From Acidimicrobiaceae bacterium UBA2093 (lineage in GTDB: Bacteria; Actinomycetota; Acidimicrobiia; Acidimicrobiales; Ilumatobacteraceae), in contig DCZD01000010.1 in NCBI GenBank assembly GCA_002331255.1, positions 10,437 to 21,509 on the forward strand: a stretch of 11,073 nt of DNA, read 5' to 3'. A program made the translations under genes and the position numbers. Each line of letters starts with the position of its first letter. The stretch's first letter is position 1. The notes beneath the pieces were generated by a model that ran no database searches, was not told the origin of the DNA, and worked only from the letters and a program-made list of their open reading frames with translations. This document shows positions 6,813 through 11,073 of the stretch, in pieces.

Positions 6813-6916
6813 AGAGCCCCGCCCCGACCGTCACCCCCTTGTCCCGCAAGGGTTTGACGGACCTGTGGAAATACCGCTTGCCAGACCCCGTCCATCTGTG
6901 GTTGAGTTGTCGCTTC
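6813..6916. other. Divergent intergenic region upstream of the thioesterase gene and of the whiB7 leader
   Basis: The region holds a small hairpin, CCCTTG (6836-6841) with CAAGGG (6847-6852) and a 5-base loop, with only three Ts after it. TTGACG at 6854-6859 is a fair -35 without a matching -10. AAATA at 6869-6873, 4 bases before TTGCCA at 6878-6883, recalls the AT-rich box plus -35 of WhiB7-dependent promoters. The expected -10 position (about 6901-6907) reads only GTTGAGT. No firm promoter can be called. Confidence 0.3.
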
Positions 6917-7102
6917 ATGAGTTCAAACGCCGCTGCAACAACCTTCTGGTCCACGGGTAGCCCCGTGGTCATTGCTGCGCGCGCCTTTGCCTATGCCGTG
7001 GCCTTTGCGACCGCGACGTATGCCATGTGGTTTACCAAGCCAGTGGCAGCGAAGCATTCAAATAAGCGCACCGCCCGGCACCTCACGAAGGCTCAGATGT
7101 AG
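6917..7102 (+). CDS. Small hydrophobic protein or leader reading frame upstream of whiB7
   Basis: ATG 6917 opens a 61-residue frame that ends in ATG-TAG. Residues about 17-39 (PVVIAARAFAYAVAF, then ATATYAMWF) form one likely membrane helix, followed by a basic tail with many Lys, Arg and His. No family is recognised. Two readings are possible. It may be a genuine single-span membrane protein. Alternatively its last part, from ATG 7025 (25 residues, MWFTKPVAAKHSNKR then TARHLTKAQM), may be the regulatory upstream ORF of the whiB7 attenuator, since it ends 26 bases before the terminator. Neither start has a strong ribosome site or a TAGNNT element. A TTG at 6839 in frame would lengthen it by 26 residues but without protein-like character. 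The 7-bp hairpin at 6951-6968 lies inside it. Confidence 0.4.
   Translation: MSSNAAATTFWSTGSPVVIAARAFAYAVAFATATYAMWFTKPVAAKHSNKRTARHLTKAQM
6951..6968 (+). repeat. Short perfect hairpin, 7-bp stem with 4-base loop
   Basis: CCACGGG (6951-6957), loop TAGC, CCCGTGG (6962-6968). GC-rich stem with no T-run after it, so not a terminator. It falls within the small ORF before whiB7 and could be an RNA structure in that leader or a chance feature. Confidence 0.35.
7071..7079 (+). promoter_or_regulatory. Candidate antiterminator arm of the whiB7 leader
   Basis: CCGCCCGG (7071-7078) is exactly complementary to CCGGGCGG (7147-7154) in the 3' arm of the terminator. CCCGGC (7074-7079) is also complementary to GCCGGG (7132-7137) in its 5' arm. 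It lies inside the short upstream reading frame, so a translating or stalled ribosome would decide whether it is free to pair. GC-rich complementarity of this length can occur by chance; folding was not computed. Confidence 0.35.
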
Positions 7103-7128
7103 CGACAAGCTCCATACAAGCCGCAGAG

Positions 7129-7161
7129 GCCGCCGGGTTCCACGAACCGGGCGGCTTTTTT
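7129..7161 (+). terminator. Intrinsic terminator / probable attenuator in front of whiB7
   Basis: GCCGCCGGGTTC (7129-7140), loop CAC, GAACCGGGCGGC (7144-7155), then TTTTTT (7156-7161). Eleven of twelve stem positions pair, the exception being one internal mismatch (C7133-type arm position against G). This is by far the strongest terminator in the window. It sits 46 bases before the whiB7 start, with no stable gene convincingly ending just before it, which favours attenuation of whiB7 over simple termination. Confidence 0.85.
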
Positions 7162-7207
7162 GTTGCCCAAAGTCAGCCAGCACACACCCATAAAGAAAGC
7201 AGACATC

Positions 7208-7558
7208 ATGTACACAGCAATCAACAAAGAAATTGGCGGACTCGCACTTCGCGAAGAGCCGGCACGTTTGTCGGCCCTGCGCTGCAGCGATGGCAACGGA
7301 ACGTTGTCCTACCTGTTCTTCTCTGAGGAGTACGTCGATATTCAGCGTGCCAAGGCGATCTGTGCCAAGTGCACATCTGCTGGTGACTGTCTCCAAGGTG
7401 CCCTTGAACGGCTTGAGCCGTGGGGCGTCTGGGGAGGTGAATTGCTCGAGATGGGACGCATCGTGGCGGTGAAGAAGCCACGAGGACGTCCGCCCACGAA
7501 ATCGCGCCCGGTCATCGCGGTCGACGAGGTACCCATTCCTCGTCACCTCGTAGCCTGA
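7208..7558 (+). CDS. whiB7: WhiB-family iron-sulfur transcription factor, WhiB7-like
   Basis: A 116-residue Wbl protein that should bind a [4Fe-4S] cluster and the housekeeping sigma factor to activate promoters. Cluster ligands are C26, C52, C55 and C61, in the family spacing Cx(n)CxxCx5C. The turn LEPWGVWGGE (69-78) is followed by a basic tail with the AT-hook PRGRPP (91-96). EPWGVWGGE plus an RGRP hook are the distinguishing marks of WhiB7, the regulator of intrinsic antibiotic resistance in mycobacteria and streptomycetes, over other Wbl classes. The usual WhiB7 tail is shorter; here about 20 more residues follow the hook. ATG 7208 is preceded by AAAGAAAGC, a modest ribosome site; an in-frame upstream TTG at 7160 falls in the terminator T-run and is unlikely. 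The upstream terminator implies attenuation control. Its last codons hold the tlpA -10 element. Confidence 0.9.
   Translation: MYTAINKEIGGLALREEPARLSALRCSDGNGTLSYLFFSEEYVDIQRAKAICAKCTSAGDCLQGALERLEPWGVWGGELLEMGRIVAVKKPRGRPPTKSRPVIAVDEVPIPRHLVA
7551..7556 (+). promoter_or_regulatory. Candidate -10 of a leaderless tlpA transcript, inside the end of whiB7
   Basis: TAGCCT overlaps the last two codons and the first stop base of whiB7, and is followed by 6 bases and GTG 7563. The hexamer is the same as that of serS. It would let the thioredoxin pair be made independently of the whiB7 attenuator. Confidence 0.5.
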
Positions 7559-7562
7559 CCAT

Positions 7563-8147
7563 GTGAGAATCCGTCGGAATCTCCTTGTCTGGTCGACCGT
7601 GGCGGCACTTGTCGTCGCCATCGTCGGAGGTTGGCTGTTCAGCTCGGCCTCCGACGATGGCGTCGACGCCAATCTCACGAACCCCGGCGTCGTGCAAGAC
7701 CCAACCATCGGCACCAACGCAGTTGCAAACGGCGAGGAACTTCCCCCCGTCAACCTGCCCTCTGTAGCCACAGGAGATCTGACCGCGATCTTCCCCCAGG
7801 GTCGCCCACTCGTCATCAATTTCTGGTTCTCCACCTGCGAGCCCTGCCGCCGCGAGATGCCTGCGCTGCAAGCAGTCAGTCAACAATTGTCGGGCATCGT
7901 AGACATCATCGGTGTGAACCCAAACGACACAGCCGAAGTCGCTGCGAACTGGGCATCTGACATTGGCGTCACCTTCCCGCTATACACCGACCGAGATGCC
8001 GAGCTACTCACAGAAGTAGGTATTGGAACGATGCCCACCACGTTGTTCGTGTCGACTGACGGTGTCATCGTCGACACCCATGCCGGCGAGATAACTGCCG
8101 CTGAATTACGCGCAGCGATCACCACGAGCTTCGGCATCAAGGTTTGA
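7563..8147 (+). CDS. TlpA/ResA-like thiol-disulfide protein, membrane-anchored
   Basis: A 194-residue thioredoxin-fold protein facing the outside of the membrane. Residues 7-26 form one N-terminal membrane segment (signal anchor) after a basic MRIRR start. A low-complexity linker follows to about residue 60, and the thioredoxin domain begins at about 62. The active site is FSTCEPCRREM with C92 and C95, and the cis-proline is P158 in TMPTT. EPC rather than GPC or EPCR variants is usual for TlpA/ResA reductants that act in cytochrome c maturation or on other extracytoplasmic cysteines. GTG 7563 is used because ATG 7561 is followed at once by TGA. ccdA begins 3 bases after the stop, so the pair is an operon and CcdA should supply its electrons. 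A promoter lies just upstream in the whiB7 end. Confidence 0.88.
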   Translation: MRIRRNLLVWSTVAALVVAIVGGWLFSSASDDGVDANLTNPGVVQDPTIGTNAVANGEELPPVNLPSVATGDLTAIFPQGRPLVINFWFSTCEPCRREMPALQAVSQQLSGIVDIIGVNPNDTAEVAANWASDIGVTFPLYTDRDAELLTEVGIGTMPTTLFVSTDGVIVDTHAGEITAAELRAAITTSFGIKV

Positions 8148-8150
8148 CCG

Positions 8151-9002
8151 ATGGAAGGTGACTTCGCCTACAGCTTCATCCTCGGCGTTCTTGCTGCCGT
8201 CAACCCATGTGGCTTCGTGTTGCTTCCCACTTATCTCTTGTACTTTCTCGGTCTCGAGAGTCACCGGGAATCAACACAAACGGCTTCGCTTCGTCGAGCA
8301 CTCACTGTCAGCACGGCGGTCAGTGGTGGTTTCATCGCAGTGTTCCTAGTTGTGGGCGTCATCACTCGCCTATTCACCTCTGTGCTCTCTGACAACGCCA
8401 AGTACGTGGGGCTACTTGTTGGTGTGACGCTCAGCGTCATGGGCATCGCCATGATCGGCGGATGGAAACCAAAGTTCATGCGACCATCCATCACCACCGA
8501 GCGCGACACCACGGTTCGAGCGATGTTCATCTACGGCATCGCGTACGCGGTTGCATCAATCGGTTGCACCATCGGTCTTCTCACGACCGTCGTACTCGGT
8601 TCGGTCGGTCGCCATGGCTTCGTATCTGGTGTCGCAAGCATCGTGTTGTATGGATTGGGAATGGCGCTCTTCGTGACCGCGCTCACCATCACGCTTGCCA
8701 CTGCACAACGCGGACTTCTCACCTTCGCTCGCAGCAGCATGCGCCACGTCGACAAAGTGTCGGCGGTGTTCATCACTCTTGCCGGCCTGTACCTCACGTG
8801 GTATTGGTATGGAGCCGTGACCGAGCGTTCATCTGATTCCGTCACCGGCACAGTCGACGATTGGCAATCATCGGTGACGTCGTTTCTTCAGAATCAGGGA
8901 GCTTGGCGACTGGCAATCGTGTTCGTTGTGATCGTGGGAATCGCCCTCGTCACGGTGCGAGGCGCGACATCGTCCACGAGTCGCGATCGCGAACGTATCT
9001 GA
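8151..9002 (+). CDS. ccdA: CcdA/DsbD-type transmembrane electron carrier
   Basis: A 283-residue polytopic membrane protein that passes reducing power from cytosolic thioredoxin to an outside thioredoxin-fold partner. The core six helices lie at about 5-34, 55-78, 84-104, 124-150, 157-184 and 203-220. The two redox cysteines are C20 in AVNPCGF and C139 in ASIGCTIGL, each near the start of one half of the inverted repeat, as in CcdA. After the core there is a hydrophilic stretch (about 222-250) and an extra membrane helix at 252-270, more than the minimal CcdA. ATG 8151 is 3 bases after tlpA. The last 53 bases overlap the 3' end of the convergent pdxH gene. The specific use, cytochrome c assembly or another extracytoplasmic target, cannot be told here. 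Confidence 0.9.
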   Translation: MEGDFAYSFILGVLAAVNPCGFVLLPTYLLYFLGLESHRESTQTASLRRALTVSTAVSGGFIAVFLVVGVITRLFTSVLSDNAKYVGLLVGVTLSVMGIAMIGGWKPKFMRPSITTERDTTVRAMFIYGIAYAVASIGCTIGLLTTVVLGSVGRHGFVSGVASIVLYGLGMALFVTALTITLATAQRGLLTFARSSMRHVDKVSAVFITLAGLYLTWYWYGAVTERSSDSVTGTVDDWQSSVTSFLQNQGAWRLAIVFVVIVGIALVTVRGATSSTSRDRERI

Positions 9003-9585
9003 ACCGGTCATGAAGTCGGCTTGGCCGACCTTGCCAGAACTCGATCGACACCGGAATGAGACGCCAGCCACCCCAATACTCCGGTCGTGGAACATCGCTA
9101 CCTTCAAACCGCGTGGTCGCGCCTGCCACCAGTGCTTCTAGCTCTTCACGGTTTGTGAGCACTTGGCTTTGTGGAGAAGCCCACGCACCAATCTGTGATG
9201 CACGTGGACGGCTAGCAAAGTAGTCATCACTCTCTGCCGTTGACACCTTGACGATATTGCCTCGTACCCGAACCTGCCGATGCAAGTCGAGCCATGCGAA
9301 CACGGCCGATGCCACTGGGTTCTCTTCTAACTGTGTGCTCTTTGCACTGTCGTAGTTGGTGTAGAAGACGAAACCACGTTCGTCGGCTGCGCGCGCAAGT
9401 ACGACCCGTGCATCAGGAGCACCCGAGTCGTCCACTGTCGACAGCGTCATCGCATGTGGTTCAGCGATACCGGCTTCTTCTGCCTGCAAGTACCACAAGT
9501 GGAATTGAGCAAATGGATTGCGATCAAGGTCTGCGACATCAAGCCCAGCAGTCTCGTATTGAATGCGGCGATCGCGAATGCTCAT
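8950..9585 (-). CDS. pdxH: Pyridoxamine/pyridoxine 5'-phosphate oxidase
   Basis: An FMN enzyme that oxidises pyridoxine or pyridoxamine phosphate to pyridoxal 5'-phosphate, in the cytosol. The 211-residue protein has the full PdxH signature. RVVLARA at 60-66 and FYTNYDSAKS at 74-83 bind FMN and phosphate. RQVRVRG lies at 103-109, SRPRASQIGAWASPQSQ at 125-141, and the C-terminal EYWGGWRLIPVSIEFW then GRPSRLHDR run from 169 to 194. It ends in the conserved RLAP. ATG 9585 is chosen because it gives the family length; the frame runs on upstream only through serS. serS ends 13 bases before, so pdxH is very likely transcribed with it. Its 3' end lies under the end of ccdA on the other strand. Confidence 0.96.
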   Translation of the reverse strand: MSIRDRRIQYETAGLDVADLDRNPFAQFHLWYLQAEEAGIAEPHAMTLSTVDDSGAPDARVVLARAADERGFVFYTNYDSAKSTQLEENPVASAVFAWLDLHRQVRVRGNIVKVSTAESDDYFASRPRASQIGAWASPQSQVLTNREELEALVAGATTRFEGSDVPRPEYWGGWRLIPVSIEFWQGRPSRLHDRFRYVRDRDSWTMSRLAP

Positions 9586-9598
9586 GCGACGTTGCCAG

Positions 9599-10891
9599 TT
9601 ACTTCGCGGTGATTGATGTCGCGCCGCGCATGTATGGCACGAGCACCTCGGGAATGCGCACCGACCCGTCAGGCTGACGGTGGTTCTCGCAGATTGCTGC
9701 CCACACGCGTGGCACGGCGAGTGCAGAACCATTCAACGTGTTAGCGATCTCGGTGCCCTTTTGCCCGTGACGCTTGAAGCGAATGTCGGCGCGACGAGCT
9801 TGGTAGTCACTGAACCAGCTCACCGAACTGACTTCAAGCCAAGCGTCACAACCTGGCGCATAGACCTCAATATCAAAGCTGCGGTGATGGCTTCCGCCCA
9901 TGTCTCCAGTGCAGATTTCAATGATGCGATATGGCAGCTCAAGTGCCGCCATGAGCGCTTCGGCACGACCGACGAGTTCCTGAAGAAGCGACGGCGCCTG
10001 CTCGGGTGTGGCGATAGCAAGAATCTCGACCTTGTCAAACTCATGCGCGCGCAACATGCCACGTGTGTCGCGCCCAGCCGACCCCGCTTCACGTCGGTAA
10101 CACGGCGTGTACGCCATGAGTCGCGCCGGGAGTTGCGCTTCATCAAGTACCTCACCTGCATACAACGAGGTGAGCGGAACTTCGGCAGTTGGGATGGTCC
10201 ATAGGTCATCACGCTCAATCGCAAACGCGTCGTCAGCAAACTTGGGAAGGTGACCAGTGGCTGTGAGCGTCGCCGTGGTGACAAGTGACGGTGGGCGAAT
10301 CTCTTCGAACGCATCGGCATTGCGATCGAGCGCGAACTGGCACAACGCGCGCGCAAGTGTCGCACCGAGTCCACGTTGCATGGTGAACATGGCGCCAGAG
10401 ATCTTGGTGGCGCGTTCGTTGTCGAGAATGCCGAGTGCAGTGGCAGTTTCCCAATGCGGAACACGCTGGTGGTCACCGAACGATGCCGGCATGTTGACGG
10501 GACCCTTGACGACGGGGTTGTCCGCATCGGAGCCACCGTGGGGTGCTTCGGAATGGGGAATGTTCGGTATGCGCAACATGACGTCACGCAGCTGGGCCTG
10601 CAGATCGTCAAAGTCGACCTGCAACTGACGCTCGGTGTCACCAAGTGCACGGCTCTCAGCCATGACCGCTTCGGCCTCGTCGTTCTTTCCCGCCTTACGC
10701 AACCCACCAACCTGTTTTGACAGGTCGTTCACTCGTGCACGAAGTGCGTCGCGGTCGGCGGTGAGGTCACGAAGTTTGGTGTCAAGTGCGACGGCGGCAT
10801 CGACTTGTGCCAGCGCTTCGGGTTTTCCTCGACGAGACAGTGCAGTTCGCACCGCATCAAGGTCGCTGCGCAACAGACGGACATCAATCAC
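9599..10891 (-). CDS. serS: Seryl-tRNA synthetase
   Basis: Charges tRNA-Ser (and tRNA-Sec where present) with serine; a class II synthetase and cytosolic homodimer. The 430-residue protein has the N-terminal antiparallel coiled-coil arm at about 35-105 (ALDTKLRDLTADRDAL through ERQLQVDFDDLQAQL), which reads the long variable arm of the tRNA. The catalytic core follows: TAEVPL at 235-240, motif 2 YTPCYRREAGSAGRDTRG at 261-278, CTGDMGGSHHRSFDIE at 327-342 and WLEVSSVSWFSDYQARR at 351-367. Motif 3 reads NGSALAVPRVWAAICEN at 387-403; AVP replaces the AVG common elsewhere, with the essential Arg kept. GTG 10891 gives MIDVRLLRSD, the usual N-terminus, and TAGCCT stands 7 bases upstream. It leads a unit with pdxH. 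Confidence 0.97.
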   Translation of the reverse strand: MIDVRLLRSDLDAVRTALSRRGKPEALAQVDAAVALDTKLRDLTADRDALRARVNDLSKQVGGLRKAGKNDEAEAVMAESRALGDTERQLQVDFDDLQAQLRDVMLRIPNIPHSEAPHGGSDADNPVVKGPVNMPASFGDHQRVPHWETATALGILDNERATKISGAMFTMQRGLGATLARALCQFALDRNADAFEEIRPPSLVTTATLTATGHLPKFADDAFAIERDDLWTIPTAEVPLTSLYAGEVLDEAQLPARLMAYTPCYRREAGSAGRDTRGMLRAHEFDKVEILAIATPEQAPSLLQELVGRAEALMAALELPYRIIEICTGDMGGSHHRSFDIEVYAPGCDAWLEVSSVSWFSDYQARRADIRFKRHGQKGTEIANTLNGSALAVPRVWAAICENHRQPDGSVRIPEVLVPYMRGATSITAK

Positions 10892-10898
10892 GTGGATG

Positions 10899-10904
10899 AG
10901 GCTA
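10899..10904 (-). promoter_or_regulatory. Candidate -10 of a leaderless serS transcript
   Basis: On the - strand TAGCCT is followed by 7 bases (catccac) and GTG 10891. No T-box-like leader fits in the 60 bases between serS and the divergent ABC gene, so any serine control must act differently. Confidence 0.55.
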
Positions 10905-10938
10905 GCGGTGGACCGTGTTCCTGACCGTGTCGGTTTCG

Positions 10939-10944
10939 TAGTGT
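10939..10944 (+). promoter_or_regulatory. Candidate -10 of a leaderless transcript for the ABC ATPase
   Basis: TAGTGT is followed by 7 bases (gagaagc) and GTG 10952. The -35 region is unclear. The divergent serS -10 lies 34 bases away, so the two promoters are almost back to back. Confidence 0.5.
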
Positions 10945-10951
10945 GAGAAGC

Positions 10952-11073
10952 GTGTCTGGTGTGATTGTCGAAGATCTCGTCGTCTCATACGGCGACCTTT
11001 GCGCGGTTGACCATGCGAGCTTCACTGCCGCTCATGGCGAAGTGACGGTCATCCTCGGCCCGAACGGTGCGGG
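10952..11073 (+). CDS. ABC transporter ATP-binding protein (N-terminal part; runs off the window)
   Basis: The first 40 residues of an ABC ATPase: VSGVIVEDLVVSYGDLCAVD, then HASFTAAHGEVTVILGPNGAG. The aromatic A-loop residue is the Tyr in VSYGD. The Walker A motif GPNGAG(K) is cut by the window edge. The LGPNGAGK form with a preceding GEVTVILG strand is typical of single-domain ATPases of drug, lipid or antibiotic exporters and of branched-chain amino acid importers. With so little sequence the substrate and direction cannot be told. The GTG 10952 start is supported by the TAGTGT element 7 bases upstream; the frame stays open a little further upstream, but that part carries no family residues. 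Neighbouring permease genes would lie beyond the window. Confidence 0.85.
   Translation, partial: MSGVIVEDLVVSYGDLCAVDHASFTAAHGEVTVILGPNGA

Noticed and set aside
6836..6855. Hairpin CCCTTG/CAAGGG as an intrinsic terminator
   Set aside because: The stem is only 6 bp, only three Ts follow, and no gene ends nearby on the + strand.
9586..9732. 49-residue N-terminal extension of the pdxH frame
   Set aside because: It overlaps the serS 3' end in another frame, is Cys/His-rich without sense, and ATG 9585 gives the normal PdxH length.
9820..10710. 296-residue frame on the - strand within serS
   Set aside because: It is a shifted reading of serS itself, rich in Arg, Ser and Cys with no domain character.
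1..11073. CRISPR arrays, tRNA or rRNA genes, insertion sequences, phage genes
   Set aside because: No regularly spaced repeats, no tRNA cloverleaf end, no transposase or integrase motif and no terminal inverted repeats were found on reading both strands.

Overview
The window reads as a compact, gene-dense chromosomal segment of an actinomycete with moderate GC, most likely from the Acidimicrobiia (Ilumatobacter-like), although that rank is an inference. The phylum-level evidence is a WhiB-family regulator, a Rossmann-free type I pantothenate kinase next to map, short leaderless-type promoters and many GTG starts. No rRNA, tRNA, CRISPR array, insertion sequence or prophage gene was seen. Nearly all genes are core metabolism or housekeeping.

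Layout: the 3' part of map (methionine aminopeptidase) is followed by coaA (pantothenate kinase) on the + strand. A leftward run follows: a NUDIX hydrolase, a small thiamine-binding (YkoF/MTH1187-like) protein and a DauR/YheO-type helix-turn-helix regulator, the last two abutting exactly. Head-to-head with the NUDIX gene is an M20D amidohydrolase (+). It converges on dut (dUTPase, -), which diverges from orn (oligoribonuclease, +). orn overlaps a metallo-beta-lactamase/BLACT_WH hydrolase, and that gene converges on an acyl-ACP thioesterase gene (-). A leader of about 400 bp then precedes a WhiB7-like gene (+), followed by a TlpA-like thiol-disulfide protein and a CcdA/DsbD-type membrane reductant carrier. 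ccdA overlaps, tail to tail, the pdxH end of a leftward serS-pdxH unit. At the right edge an ABC-transporter ATPase begins (+), divergent from serS.

Two signals stand out. First, the WhiB-family protein carries the WhiB7 hallmarks (EPWGVWGGE turn and an RGRP AT-hook). It is preceded, 46 bases before its start, by a strong intrinsic terminator and, upstream of that, by a short reading frame ending in ATG-TAG. A C/G-rich segment inside that frame can pair with either arm of the terminator. This has the layout of a translation-sensing attenuator, as described for actinobacterial whiB7. Second, at least six genes (coaA, dut, orn, tlpA, serS and the ABC ATPase) have the hexamer TAGNNT exactly 6 or 7 bases before the start codon. 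This is the geometry of a -10 element with the transcript starting at the start codon (leaderless mRNA). The pattern also settles the coaA start at 549 rather than 513.

Functional links: TlpA and CcdA should work together on extracytoplasmic disulfide chemistry. Orn and Dut are nucleotide-pool and RNA-turnover housekeeping enzymes sharing a 60-bp divergent promoter. The thiamine-binding protein and the HTH regulator may form a sensor/regulator pair; that is inference from their coupling.
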